This document shows positions 8,790 to 16,589 of a stretch of 64,000 nucleotides of DNA, piece by piece (within the stretch, counting starts at the first letter, position 1; each line of letters starts with the position of its first letter). The DNA is from an uncultured Ruminiclostridium sp. (GTDB taxonomy: Bacteria > Bacillota > Clostridia > Oscillospirales > Ruminococcaceae). The position numbers and the translations under genes were made by a program. Under the pieces are notes generated by a model. That model saw nothing but the letters and a program-made list of their open reading frames with translations, was not told the DNA's origin and made no database searches. The DNA lies in contig CANQXF010000009.1 in assembly GCA_947627695.1 (NCBI GenBank), positions 42,017 to 106,016 of the forward strand. Direction: 5' to 3'.

Positions 8790-9236
8790 TCATTCGCTGT
8801 TTCTTTCGCCCAGCTTGCCGAGTAACTCGTATAAAATGCCGTAAAGCGCCTGCGCCTTTTCAGGCTCCATATCCACGCAGGCGGCAAGCCGTTGCGGCAC
8901 GGTCAGCGCCTTTTCACGCAAAGCCATTCCGTTTTCAGTTACGGAAACGATAAGGTCGCGCTCGTCCTCTTTTGAGCGACGCCTTGAAACGTATCCTTTT
9001 TCCTCCAGCCGTTTAAGCAGAGGCGTCAGCGTGCTTGAATCCAGATACAGATATTTTCCCACTTCTTTCACCCGCAGCTCCTTATGCTCCCACATCACCA
9101 TCATAGTGATATACTGAGTATAGGTGAGGTCAAGCTCGTCCAGATACGGTTTATACGCTTTTACTATCTCCTTTGCGCAGGCATAGAGGGGAAAGCAAAT
9201 TTGATTTTCCAGCTTCAGCGGGTCAAATCGATCCAT
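8790..9236 (-). CDS. MarR-family regulator, OhrR-like
   Basis: The 148-residue winged-helix protein has the OhrR-type N-terminus LENQICFPLYACAKEI. Cys14 aligns with the peroxide-sensing Cys of OhrR, and a second Cys is at 20. The recognition-helix region (LYLDSSTLTPLLKRLEEKGYVSRRRSKEDER) is typical. It is the last gene of an operon headed by a glutathione peroxidase, supporting a role as organic-peroxide-sensing repressor of that operon. A palindrome just downstream of the gpx promoter (10997-11017) is the likely target. OhrR in Bacillus is a repressor relieved by Cys oxidation; transfer of that mechanism is inference. Confidence 0.85.
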   Translation of the reverse strand: MDRFDPLKLENQICFPLYACAKEIVKAYKPYLDELDLTYTQYITMMVMWEHKELRVKEVGKYLYLDSSTLTPLLKRLEEKGYVSRRRSKEDERDLIVSVTENGMALREKALTVPQRLAACVDMEPEKAQALYGILYELLGKLGERNSE

Positions 9237-9251
9237 TGTTATTTCTTCTCC

Positions 9252-9659
9252 TTATGATATTATCTTTCTTGCAAAATCTGCGGCGGCGTTCAGGTCTTTT
9301 TCGTTCGGCCTTCCTTTATGGAGCACAGCGAAAGCCCCACGGCAGGAAAATTCTTCTTTTGCAAGAGGGATATTCTTTTCAGCAAACAGCTTTTCCACAT
9401 ATTTTCGGGTGGAGCTTACGACTGCTGACGTGCTGAAATTCACTGCCTTGCCAACCGACACGCCGATACCGCTTATGAATTTTTTCACCTCGTCGTCTAC
9501 GTCAAAAGCGTAAGGCGCACTTCCGAGAAACAGAATATCCACGTCCTCCGAAAGCGGCTCGGACACCGGTTTTGCCTTTACATTAACAGCATTTCCAATT
9601 GCCTCTGCGACTTTTTTCGTATTCCCACCTCTTGAATAATACCGTATTTCAATTTTCAT
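9252..9659 (-). CDS. Flavodoxin-like protein
   Basis: The 135-residue product has the FMN phosphate-binding loop at its N-terminus (YYSRGGNTKKVAEAIG) and flavodoxin-type strands (DILFLGSAPY). It would be a small cytoplasmic electron carrier or FMN-dependent reductase component. It lies 12 bp after a second flavodoxin gene and 15 bp before the OhrR-like gene in the redox operon. The loop SRGGNTKK differs from the S/T-x-T-G-x-T loop of standard flavodoxins by Gly-Gly-Asn in the middle, as seen in flavodoxin-family oxidoreductases. Confidence 0.78.
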   Translation of the reverse strand: MKIEIRYYSRGGNTKKVAEAIGNAVNVKAKPVSEPLSEDVDILFLGSAPYAFDVDDEVKKFISGIGVSVGKAVNFSTSAVVSSTRKYVEKLFAEKNIPLAKEEFSCRGAFAVLHKGRPNEKDLNAAADFARKIIS

Positions 9660-9671
9660 GTCAAATACACC

Positions 9672-10154
9672 TCACATTTTCAGTGTTTCTATCCACTTTT
9701 CCCAAACGCCTTTATCCTGCCTGCCATGTACGACGATACCTTCCTCAATAGCCGCACTGTCTCTCACGCTTTTTTTCAAGTCGGACAGCGCGTTTTCAAA
9801 TCCACTGCTGCCCGAAGTTGCAAAAAGTATTATCCTTTTCCCTGAAAAATCATAGCTTTCGAGGAACGTGTTGATTATTGTAGGCGCAGTATACCACCAG
9901 ACAGGAAATCCCAGTAATATCACGTCACAGTCCGCAACAGGTGCATTCCTGTCCGAAATTTCGGGGCGTGAAGATTTGTTTTTCATTTCCACAGAACTGC
10001 GGGAATTTCCGTCCTGCCAGTTTAAATCCGCCTGCGTATAGGGAACTGCGGGGCGTATCTCATAAAGCTCTCCGCCTGTAATGTCCGCTATCTTTTTTGC
10101 AGCGTCAGCAGTCACGCCGCTTGCGCTGAAATATGCTGTCAGTATCTTTTTCAT
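9672..10154 (-). CDS. Flavodoxin (NAD(P)H-dependent oxidoreductase type)
   Basis: This 160-residue protein has the N-terminal loop YFSASGVTADAAKKIA for FMN phosphate and the conserved GFPVWWYTAPTIINTFLESYDFSGK segment that contacts the flavin ring. It belongs to the group annotated as flavodoxin in Clostridia, often linked to peroxide or quinone reduction. Its start overlaps the stop of the TSCPD gene by 4 bp. Together with gpx it suggests an electron supply or repair function under oxidative stress; the partner reductase is not in the window. Confidence 0.85.
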   Translation of the reverse strand: MKKILTAYFSASGVTADAAKKIADITGGELYEIRPAVPYTQADLNWQDGNSRSSVEMKNKSSRPEISDRNAPVADCDVILLGFPVWWYTAPTIINTFLESYDFSGKRIILFATSGSSGFENALSDLKKSVRDSAAIEEGIVVHGRQDKGVWEKWIETLKM

Positions 10155-10438
10155 TTTTCTTCCTCCTGATGTATAGATTCTTGCTGTTCCGCTTTGTATG
10201 CCTCACGAACCGCCCTTGCAAGCTGATCTGCGCAGGAAGTGGGTCTGCGTCCGCAGGTAACGCCTGATAATTTTTCAGCTATCTGCTCTACTGTCCATCC
10301 GTCTATAAGCAGAGGAATAGCTTTCAAATTTCCATTGCAGCCGCCGACAAAGCTGACGTTGTGTACCACATCTCCGTCCAAGTCCATACTGATGATCTGG
10401 GAGCAGGTGTTTTCCGTCTTGTAATCGTAATGGAACAT
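10151..10438 (-). CDS. TSCPD domain protein (TIGR03905-type)
   Basis: The 95-residue product carries the TSCPD signature (TSCADQLARAV) preceded by conserved GGCNGNL and VTCGRRP. The family is small, uncharacterised and probably binds metal or iron-sulfur through its cysteines; the same domain occurs at the end of some B12-dependent ribonucleotide reductases. ATG 10438 overlaps the gpx stop (TGATG), with AGGAGG 7 bp upstream. A GTG one codon earlier is possible but too close to the SD. Confidence 0.8.
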   Translation of the reverse strand: MFHYDYKTENTCSQIISMDLDGDVVHNVSFVGGCNGNLKAIPLLIDGWTVEQIAEKLSGVTCGRRPTSCADQLARAVREAYKAEQQESIHQEEEK

Positions 10439-10977
10439 CACAATACCTCCTCTACCCTTACTTTCACCTTGTCAAGCGACTCGGTAGGCTCAAAGCGTGC
10501 GGCGATTTCACCGTTTCGGTCTATTAAAAATTTTGTGAAATTCCACTTGATCTTGCCGTTATTTTTATAGTCCTTGTCCGTCCTTTTCACGACAGCCTTT
10601 AGCATAAGTCCCATAGGACCGCTGAACCCCTCGAACGTTGTATTCTCCGTGAGATATTTGTACAGCGGTTCGGCGTTTTCCCCGTTGACGTCAATTTTTG
10701 CAAACTGCGGAAAAGTTATGCCGTACCGTCCGGTGCAGAAGCTGTGTATCTCCTCATCACTGCCCGGCGCTTGTTCGCCGAATTGATTGCAGGGAAAGTC
10801 AAGTATCTCCAGCCCATCCTTCTGATGAAGCTCATACAGATCCTGCAGCTCGTCATATTGCGGTGTGAATCCGCACCCCGTAGCCGTGTTCACAATAAGA
10901 AGGACTTTCCCCTTGTAATCGGACATTGACACATCGCTTCCGTCCTGCGCTTTGATTTTAAAATCATAAATACTCAT
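10438..10977 (-). CDS. Glutathione peroxidase family (thiol peroxidase)
   Basis: The 179-residue protein has the peroxidatic Cys at about 35 in NTATGCGFTPQY, followed by FPCNQFGEQAPG and WNFTKFLID. These supply the Cys/Gln/Trp/Asn catalytic set of the GPx fold. It is a Cys form, not a seleno form. In bacteria such enzymes usually draw electrons from thioredoxin. The start at ATG 10977 follows GGAGGCGGC; a longer frame from 11061 covers the promoter and is rejected. It is the first gene of the five-gene redox operon under the promoter at 11033-11061. Confidence 0.92.
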   Translation of the reverse strand: MSIYDFKIKAQDGSDVSMSDYKGKVLLIVNTATGCGFTPQYDELQDLYELHQKDGLEILDFPCNQFGEQAPGSDEEIHSFCTGRYGITFPQFAKIDVNGENAEPLYKYLTENTTFEGFSGPMGLMLKAVVKRTDKDYKNNGKIKWNFTKFLIDRNGEIAARFEPTESLDKVKVRVEEVL

Positions 10978-10996
10978 TTTGCCGCCTCCGTTAAAT

Positions 10997-11017
10997 TGCA
11001 AAAGATTTAATCTTGCA
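10997..11017. promoter_or_regulatory. Candidate OhrR operator in the gpx leader
   Basis: Imperfect palindrome: core AAGAT-TTA-ATCTT (11002-11014), extended outwards by TGCA on the left and GCA on the right. It lies 15 bp downstream of the -10 box, where a bound MarR-type repressor would block transcription. Assignment to the operon's own OhrR-like protein is inference. Confidence 0.5.
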
Positions 11018-11032
11018 CGATTGATATTTTGT

Positions 11033-11061
11033 ATTATACACCATTTATATTGCTTTGTCAA
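11033..11061 (-). promoter_or_regulatory. Consensus promoter of the gpx-ohrR operon
   Basis: On the minus strand TTGACA, 17 bp and TATAAT match both consensus boxes exactly. Confidence 0.9.
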
Positions 11062-11161
11062 GATGAAAAGAAAAATTTTTTATTAAAAATACAAAGCCTC
11101 AACTGATTATTTCCCGAAAAATTCCCACACAAGGAAAAAACAAAGAATAAAACACACTCTG

Positions 11162-11182
11162 TTGCAAAGAATATTTTTGCAA
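11162..11182. promoter_or_regulatory. Inverted repeat upstream of spoVT
   Basis: Perfect 7-bp arms TTGCAAA / TTTGCAA with a 7-bp centre lie 35 bp before the spoVT start. No clear sigma-A promoter is seen there, as expected if a sporulation sigma factor is used. It may be an operator. Confidence 0.4.
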
Positions 11183-11217
11183 ACCTTTAACTTAAAACGA
11201 AAGGAAGAACTTTAAAT

Positions 11218-11760
11218 ATGAAAGCAACAGGAATTGTAAGACGAATAGACGACCTGGGACGCGTAGTTATTCCCAAGGAAATAAGGCGCACAATGCATAT
11301 CAGAGAGGGCGACCCTCTGGAGATATATACCAACGTAGACGGCGAAGTGATATTCAAGAAATATTCTCCCATAGGGGAAATTTCCTCCACCGCCGCACAG
11401 TATGCCGAGGTCTTATCAAAAATAGGCGGCTGTCCCGCAGCGATATGCGACCGTGACCATATAATAGCTGTTTCGGGGATGCAGAAAAAGGAAGTGCTTG
11501 AGCGCCGTGTTTCAAATTCCCTTGAGGACCTTATCGAACAGCGCAAAAGCCACGTTTACCGCTCCTACGAGGACGACAGGCTTATGCCTATCGAGGGCGT
11601 TGACAAGTACGCTATCGTGTGCGCTCCCATAATTTCTCAGGGCGACGTCAGTGGTGCGGTGATGATGCTTGACGGCGGCAACGCCGAATACGCCACCCCC
11701 GAACAGACCGCCCTCGTTCAGGCAGCGGCGATGTACTTCTCAAAGCAGATGGAAGAATAA
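11218..11760 (+). CDS. spoVT: Stage V sporulation protein T (AbrB-type regulator)
   Basis: The 180-residue protein has an N-terminal AbrB/SpoVT swapped-hairpin DNA-binding domain (MKATGIVRRIDDLGRVVIPK, about 1-50) and a C-terminal GAF-like domain (about 55-180). This is the full SpoVT layout. SpoVT modulates the forespore sigma-G regulon in Bacillus and Clostridium. Start ATG 11218 follows AAAGGAAG. An inverted repeat lies upstream and a terminator directly downstream, so it is monocistronic. With gpr, spoIIP and spoIIE in the same window it supports a spore-forming organism. Confidence 0.94.
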   Translation: MKATGIVRRIDDLGRVVIPKEIRRTMHIREGDPLEIYTNVDGEVIFKKYSPIGEISSTAAQYAEVLSKIGGCPAAICDRDHIIAVSGMQKKEVLERRVSNSLEDLIEQRKSHVYRSYEDDRLMPIEGVDKYAIVCAPIISQGDVSGAVMMLDGGNAEYATPEQTALVQAAAMYFSKQMEE

Positions 11761-11767
11761 ATCAAAA

Positions 11768-11806
11768 AATAACCCTGCATGATTTTTATGCAGGGTTATT
11801 TTTATC
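11768..11806 (+). terminator. Terminator after spoVT
   Basis: AATAACCCTGCAT / ATGCAGGGTTATT stem with a 7-nt loop, followed by TTTAT. Confidence 0.85.
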
Positions 11807-11808
11807 CC

Positions 11809-11837
11809 TTGACACCCGTCCCATAAAATGCTATACT
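11809..11837 (+). promoter_or_regulatory. Promoter of sfsA
   Basis: TTGACA (11809-11814), a 17-bp spacer and TATACT (11832-11837), directly after the spoVT terminator. Confidence 0.8.
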
Positions 11838-11866
11838 TTTCCCAAACCGAAAAGGGAAGTACACAA

Positions 11867-12541
11867 ATGAAATACAACAATATCGTAAGCGGCAGATTTA
11901 TCTCACGTCCAAATCGTTTTATCGCCAACATTGAAATAAACGGCAAAACCGAGATATGCCACGTCAAGAACACAGGCCGCTGCAAAGAGCTTCTCACCCC
12001 TGACGCCGCCGTTTATCTTGAAATTTCCGATAACCCCGCACGAAAGACAAAATTCGACCTTATCGCTGTTCAAAAGGGAGATCTGCTAATAAATATGGAC
12101 AGCGCTGCTCCCAACAAGGCCGCCGCCGAATACCTGAGAAAGCGTTTCGGCAAGAACGCATACATACAGCCCGAATACACCTACGGCTCCTCCCGCATAG
12201 ATTTTTATGCTGAAAAGGGCAACGAGAAATGGCTCATAGAAGTCAAGGGCGTGACCTTGGAGGAACAGGGAAAAGCCCTTTTCCCCGACGCTCCCACCCT
12301 TCGCGGCGTAAAGCACATAAACGAGCTTATAAACGCCGCCCGAAACGGTTACAAAGCCTGCCTGCTGTTTATTATCCAGATGAAAGGCGTAACTTCCTTT
12401 TCCCCCAACGACAACACCCACCCCGAATTCGGGCAGGCTCTGCGAAACGCCGCAAAACAGGGCGTTTTGATAAAGGCGGTGGACTGCATAGTTACTCCCG
12501 ACTTGATGACCGCCGACAGCGAGGTTGAGATAAAGCTGTAA
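11867..12541 (+). CDS. sfsA: SfsA family protein (sugar fermentation stimulation homologue)
   Basis: The 224-residue protein shows an N-terminal OB-like part (RFIANIEINGK, CHVKNTGRC) and a C-terminal nuclease-like part with SSRIDFYAEKG, WLIEVKGVTLEE and FPDAPTLRGVKH. The Asp/Glu-x-Lys pattern of PD-(D/E)XK folds is present. SfsA was first described as stimulating maltose metabolism in E. coli; its real biochemical role is unclear. Start ATG 11867 is preceded by AAAGGGAAG; an ATG at 11828 lies within the promoter and is rejected. A terminator follows at once. Confidence 0.92.
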   Translation: MKYNNIVSGRFISRPNRFIANIEINGKTEICHVKNTGRCKELLTPDAAVYLEISDNPARKTKFDLIAVQKGDLLINMDSAAPNKAAAEYLRKRFGKNAYIQPEYTYGSSRIDFYAEKGNEKWLIEVKGVTLEEQGKALFPDAPTLRGVKHINELINAARNGYKACLLFIIQMKGVTSFSPNDNTHPEFGQALRNAAKQGVLIKAVDCIVTPDLMTADSEVEIKL

Positions 12542-12542
12542 A

Positions 12543-12577
12543 AAAGACCCGTGAGCATTAAACTCACGGGTCTTTGT
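12543..12577 (+). terminator. Bidirectional terminator after sfsA
   Basis: AAAGACCCGTGAG / CTCACGGGTCTTT, 13-bp stem and 7-nt loop, between convergent genes. Confidence 0.85.
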
Positions 12578-12581
12578 ATCA

Positions 12582-13664
12582 TTACATCTTAAAACTGTCC
12601 CTGATACTTTGGATTATCTTATCTCTTATAGCGTCAACGTCAATGTTATCCATTACCTCTTCCGCCACTTCGTCTGCAATATCGTCCACGTCGAACTCGT
12701 CCTCAAGCTCCTCCTGGATACGTTCCATAACTGTCCTGCGTATGGAATCTGCGTCTGCTCCTCCGAAAAAGTCAAAGTTGAATGTGTTCTGATCAGCTTT
12801 ATTTTGCTGCGCCTCTTTCATATCGGGGAATGCGTCCTTCGACCACCGGGAATTTCTTGGAAATCCCTCGCTGAAAATTATGTTGTGCCTTTGCGGCAGC
12901 CCATTAGGAGCGGGATCCTCAGGCAGGTCTGCATAGCTTTCAGGCTCGTCTGCGTGCATAACGGTGGCGCAAGCCGCCATTGCGACAAATATCAGCTTTG
13001 TGTAGCAGGCGTCGCCCGTATTGAAAGGTATCCTGTAAAGGTACCAGCCCTTATAATGCCTTTCGTACCTGATAAAATTGCGGTTAAGATTGTAGATTGA
13101 GCGGTTTTCGTTATCCGCGTCAAAAACTATCTCCAGTCGGCAGGTCTCCTGATTTCTGTCATTCTCTCCGCCGTTGAGCCAGAACACGAATTCATAGTCC
13201 GTATTCTTTTCCAGCACAAGCTCCGCCGTTTCTATCTGCGACCAGTGCCAGTCCCAGTCGCCTATCATATAGGCCTCAGTCAGCTTTCCGAACGGGTCTG
13301 TAATAAAGGAACGGGTAGCCACAGTTTTGTCGCATTCCTTGCTGGGCTTCCATTCCCTTGCGTTGAAAAAAAGTGTTTTCGCCTTTTTCTCATTTGCGTT
13401 TTCAGTCTGCTTTTCAGGAGTTTCGGGAATGTCGCTTGCGGCGGTTTCAATGACCTCGCCTGTCTCAGCGGAAACGGTAATAGTTTCATTATTGTTGTCA
13501 GTGATATTGAAAAGTTTCATATTATCCTCCGTATCGGGCGGAGCTGAACTGTCCACAAGACGAATTTCGTACTCACTGACCTTCTCAGCCCGCCCTTTTT
13601 TGATTAAGCCTTTAGCTCTTTTAGGGTAGGTATTACCGAGAAAATTACCAAATTCGTCCTTCAC
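12582..13664 (-). CDS. Uncharacterised protein with conserved PKRAKGLIKKGRA N-terminus
   Basis: The 360-residue product has no signal peptide. The N-terminus DEFGNFLGNTYPKRAKGLIKKGRA resembles a family seen in Oscillospiraceae whose function I do not know. A disordered Glu/Thr-rich region (about 55-95) follows, then a beta-rich central domain rich in Trp (WDWHWSQIETAEL, FVFWLNGGEND, YKGWYLYRIPF) that looks like a galactose-binding-type sandwich. The C-terminus is strongly acidic and helical (EELEDEFDVDDIADEVAEEV). The only standard start is GTG 13664, but similarity and the SD (AAGGGGGAAG) point to a start about 18 bp further upstream, where no ATG, GTG or TTG exists; see findings. Confidence 0.65.
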   Translation of the reverse strand: MKDEFGNFLGNTYPKRAKGLIKKGRAEKVSEYEIRLVDSSAPPDTEDNMKLFNITDNNNETITVSAETGEVIETAASDIPETPEKQTENANEKKAKTLFFNAREWKPSKECDKTVATRSFITDPFGKLTEAYMIGDWDWHWSQIETAELVLEKNTDYEFVFWLNGGENDRNQETCRLEIVFDADNENRSIYNLNRNFIRYERHYKGWYLYRIPFNTGDACYTKLIFVAMAACATVMHADEPESYADLPEDPAPNGLPQRHNIIFSEGFPRNSRWSKDAFPDMKEAQQNKADQNTFNFDFFGGADADSIRRTVMERIQEELEDEFDVDDIADEVAEEVMDNIDVDAIRDKIIQSIRDSFKM

Positions 13665-13845
13665 AATTACGTTTTTTGCTATGGGTATCTTCCCCCTTGT
13701 GAAATATTGAATTGTCGTACGCTGTTTTTTGTAATGGGTGCCGTCCCCTGTACAGAATTATTTTATCATACAGAGATTTTTTTGTCAACCGCATTTTCAG
13801 CAAAGCGGAAAGATGATTTTCCCGAAGAACTGCCCCTACTCACGA

Positions 13846-13874
13846 TTGACAACGCCCCCTTTTTATGGTAAAAT
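13846..13874 (+). promoter_or_regulatory. Promoter of the DUF2441 gene
   Basis: TTGACA (13846-13851), 17 bp, TAAAAT (13869-13874). The rest of 13683-13845 shows no gene. Confidence 0.75.
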
Positions 13875-13928
13875 GCTTTATTGAGCGGAATAAACAGATA
13901 GATGAGAATTTATTGGGAGACAGATAAA

Positions 13929-14477
13929 ATGTACGCTTTTCACGTTGTCACAGACAGACCTATGTATGTCGGACAAAAGATAATATTTGACGATTCACAC
14001 CATAGCGGAGTGTATCAGAGAGTATACGATAAACTTAACATTGTGAATGATATATATGATAATCCTGAGAAATATGATGAAACAAAGTTAGAACATCACA
14101 CCTCAGTCGCTTTACGGGAATTGGCATTGGAAGAAGTGCGCAAAAAGAAGTATCCTCAGTACCCGTCAAGAATGAGCTGCCTGTATGTGTCAAAAACCTT
14201 TGAAGAGGCAAAAAACTGGGGGAAATATTTTGCGGAGATAGGAAGACCCACATACAGTATTGTAAAGCTTGAAATACAAGGTAATTGTTTTATCGGAGAT
14301 GCTGCAAAGTGTTTTGACGGGCGGACAGATAAAGCGGAAAACCTGCGGCTCGCTGAATTATATTGGGAAAACGACTCTGACAGATTTGATGAAAACCCCA
14401 TTGAAGAAATGCTTGTAGACGGGGTCATAACAGTAGTTGAAATACTGGAAGAAATCAATGCAAATTTGAACGGTTAA
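13929..14477 (+). CDS. DUF2441-like protein
   Basis: The 182-residue protein begins MYAFHVVTDRPMYVGQKIIF and contains HHSGVYQRVYDKL and YPSRMSCLYVSKTFEEAKNW, which I recognise as DUF2441-like. The early His and the central R-S-L-Y strand resemble ADP-ribosyltransferase-like folds, but this is a weak impression and no activity should be assumed. ATG 13929 is preferred to ATG 13902 because GGGAGA lies 8 bp before it and the family begins at the FHVVT strand. The gene is AT-rich compared with its neighbours, suggesting acquisition. It is followed 37 bp later by the aspartic-protease-like gene. Confidence 0.65.
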   Translation: MYAFHVVTDRPMYVGQKIIFDDSHHSGVYQRVYDKLNIVNDIYDNPEKYDETKLEHHTSVALRELALEEVRKKKYPQYPSRMSCLYVSKTFEEAKNWGKYFAEIGRPTYSIVKLEIQGNCFIGDAAKCFDGRTDKAENLRLAELYWENDSDRFDENPIEEMLVDGVITVVEILEEINANLNG

Positions 14478-14514
14478 GTTCTTTATTGAGTGGAACGACA
14501 GAAAGGCAGAAGCT

Positions 14515-15273
14515 ATGAGAGAAATAAAATTTCAAAATATTGCGGGAATAATACTGATACCTGCAAAGGCAAATTCACAGGACGGGTGGTTCGCCTTTGA
14601 CACAGGGGCAATGCAAACAGTGCTGAACAACAATTATTTCCCTGAGCTTACAGGCGAAAAAAGAGACGTCGCCGTATTTGACAGCGAAATGTCAGTTACA
14701 GGTGCGGCGGAAACGTATCTTCAGGAGCTTGTCATCGACGGTATTCCTGCGGACAACAGTCAGCCTGTACTTCTTATGGATATGTCCTATGTGGAAACAG
14801 AACTGCGGACGTTACAGCCTGACGTTCGTTTCCTCGGCTCCATTGGGACGGATGTTTTCAAAAACGTTCCGATACTTTTGGACTATGAATATTCGACTCT
14901 CACCATAGAGCCAAATATAAATACTGACGGCGCTGAAAGTATCCCTCTCTCGAACGAAGCGCTCCCTGTAATTACTATTGAGCTTTGCGGCGAACTCCAC
15001 AGATTTGTCCTTGACACAGGCGCAAATACCTGTCTGCTGTCAAGCGAGCTTTCAGAAAAAATAACAGTTTCTCCCTCGCCTGATTCATCGGATATTGTTT
15101 TGATTTCCGAAGTCAAAGTGGGAACTCACCGTTACACAGATATAAGCGCTGTCTTCACCGATATTTCTCACATTCGCTGTCGTGTAGATGCGGACGGCGT
15201 TATCGGTTATCATATACTGTCTCCCCAGTTATCCCTTCTTGATTTTCAAAGATCTGTCCTGTATTTATTCTGA
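14515..15273 (+). CDS. Retropepsin-like aspartic protease with two DTGA motifs
   Basis: The 252-residue protein contains FDTGAMQT (about residues 28-35) and LDTGANTC (about 168-175). Each begins a retropepsin-like half with later hydrophobic-Gly segments (FLGSIGTDVF; DGVIGYHIL). The layout is therefore an internal duplication, a single-chain pseudo-dimer. There is no signal peptide or TM helix, so it should be cytoplasmic. Related bacterial retropepsin-like proteins are poorly studied. ATG 14515 follows AAAGGCAG. It is probably co-transcribed with the DUF2441 gene. Confidence 0.75.
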   Translation: MREIKFQNIAGIILIPAKANSQDGWFAFDTGAMQTVLNNNYFPELTGEKRDVAVFDSEMSVTGAAETYLQELVIDGIPADNSQPVLLMDMSYVETELRTLQPDVRFLGSIGTDVFKNVPILLDYEYSTLTIEPNINTDGAESIPLSNEALPVITIELCGELHRFVLDTGANTCLLSSELSEKITVSPSPDSSDIVLISEVKVGTHRYTDISAVFTDISHIRCRVDADGVIGYHILSPQLSLLDFQRSVLYLF

Positions 15274-15319
15274 AAAGAATGACCCCGTCATTAAAATAAA
15301 AAAGAAAGAAGCTGACATT

Positions 15320-16123
15320 TTGAAAATATTTGACGCACACGTTCACATTTTCCCCGAAAAGATAGCCGCAAAAGCGTCTGTCAACATCGGAAAATTCTAC
15401 GACCTTCATATGGACTTTGACGGCACGGTGGATTCCCTTATAAACCTTTATTCCAAAGTCGGAGTATCAAAGTGCCTTGTCCAGTCGGTCGCCACAACTC
15501 CCGCCCAGGTCCAGAGCATAAACAATTTCATCTCTAAAAGCGTTTGCGAACACCCCGATATGTTCGTGGGCTTTTGCTCCCTCCACCCCCTTATGAGCAG
15601 GGAAGAGATAAGAGATGAGATAGACAGGGCGATTTCCCTCGGCTTAAAGGGAATAAAGCTCCACCCCGACTTTCAGGATTTCAAAATAGACGACCGCAAA
15701 GCCTACGACATTTACGAGGCAGCCGAGGGCAGACTTCCCATTCTGTTCCACACAGGGGATTACCGCTACGACCGTTCCTCGCCGAAGCGTCTTGCCAACG
15801 CCTTGAAGGACTTTCCAAAGCTGATAGCCATAGCTGCTCATTTCGGCGCATGGAGCGAGTGGGCGGAGGGCAAGCACTACCTTGCGGACAACCCCAACGT
15901 TTACGTTGACACCAGCAGCTCCCTCTACGCTCTCTCCCCCGAAACTGCCCTTGATTATATCAAAGCATTCACCCCCGACCGTGTGATGTTCGGCACGGAT
16001 TATCCTATGTGGAGCGTCGTTGACGAGCTTAAACATATGGAGGCTATCGACCTTTCCGATGAGGACAGGGAAAAGGTGATGTACAACACCGCCTGCAAGC
16101 TGCTTGGAGTGGAGGACAATTAA
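15320..16123 (+). CDS. Metal-dependent amidohydrolase (Amidohydrolase_2 type)
   Basis: The 267-residue TIM-barrel hydrolase has the N-terminal metal motif DAHVHIF, HP ligands (KLHPDFQ; FHTGDY), AAHFG and the late GTDYPMWS Asp. This is the pattern of the amidohydrolase_2/ACMSD-like group, acting on C-N or C-C bonds; the substrate is unknown. The conserved domain starts at KIFDAHVHI, so TTG 15320 is the likely start. The longer frame from 15188 overlaps the preceding gene and has no SD. A small membrane protein gene follows with no gap. Confidence 0.82.
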   Translation: MKIFDAHVHIFPEKIAAKASVNIGKFYDLHMDFDGTVDSLINLYSKVGVSKCLVQSVATTPAQVQSINNFISKSVCEHPDMFVGFCSLHPLMSREEIRDEIDRAISLGLKGIKLHPDFQDFKIDDRKAYDIYEAAEGRLPILFHTGDYRYDRSSPKRLANALKDFPKLIAIAAHFGAWSEWAEGKHYLADNPNVYVDTSSSLYALSPETALDYIKAFTPDRVMFGTDYPMWSVVDELKHMEAIDLSDEDREKVMYNTACKLLGVEDN

Positions 16124-16447
16124 GTGGATATATTAAGTATAGTGCTTTACATTCTGAGCATCGCTTTCGCCGCTTTGCACTGCTTTGCCGCCGTCAGTCA
16201 AATCAAAGCCGACAAAAAACCGTTTCCCGGAGTTCTGATGATAATAGGTTCGCTGATTTTAGCAGGCGCAGTGATTTGCGGTATTGCAAAGCAGTCATTC
16301 GATTTTATTTTTGCGCTGTTCGGCTGCGGGGCAATTTGTTTCGCAGCAGTTTTCAACGGCCTTAAAAGCGGAAGCTTTCATATTCAGCACCATATCGTCC
16401 GCATAGCGATCTCTGTAATATTGATAGCAGGCTATATCTTCCTTTGA
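16124..16447 (+). CDS. Small four-helix membrane protein of unknown function
   Basis: The 107-residue product is mostly hydrophobic, with about four TM segments (MDILSIVLYILSIAFAALHC; VLMIIGSLILAGAVICGIA; FIFALFGCGAICFAAVF; IAISVILIAGYIFL). It starts with GTG directly after the amidohydrolase TAA, with GGAGG 9 bp upstream, so it is translationally coupled. I do not recognise the family. Confidence 0.7.
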   Translation: MDILSIVLYILSIAFAALHCFAAVSQIKADKKPFPGVLMIIGSLILAGAVICGIAKQSFDFIFALFGCGAICFAAVFNGLKSGSFHIQHHIVRIAISVILIAGYIFL

Positions 16448-16537
16448 GCATAAGCAGATGTTTCCAGAACAGCAAAACAAGCTTTTATAAGCACCTGTTT
16501 CAAGGTGTTGAACTTTTATTGAATTTGATATTCAGAC

Positions 16538-16578
16538 ATAAAATTCCCCCGCCTTTTAAAAGACGGGGGATAATTTTA
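16538..16578. terminator. Bidirectional terminator
   Basis: TCCCCCG / CGGGGGA stem flanked by TAAAAT and ATTTTA, between the membrane protein and the convergent XRE gene. The 16448-16537 stretch before it shows nothing else. Confidence 0.75.
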
Positions 16579-16589
16579 TACCAAAATAT

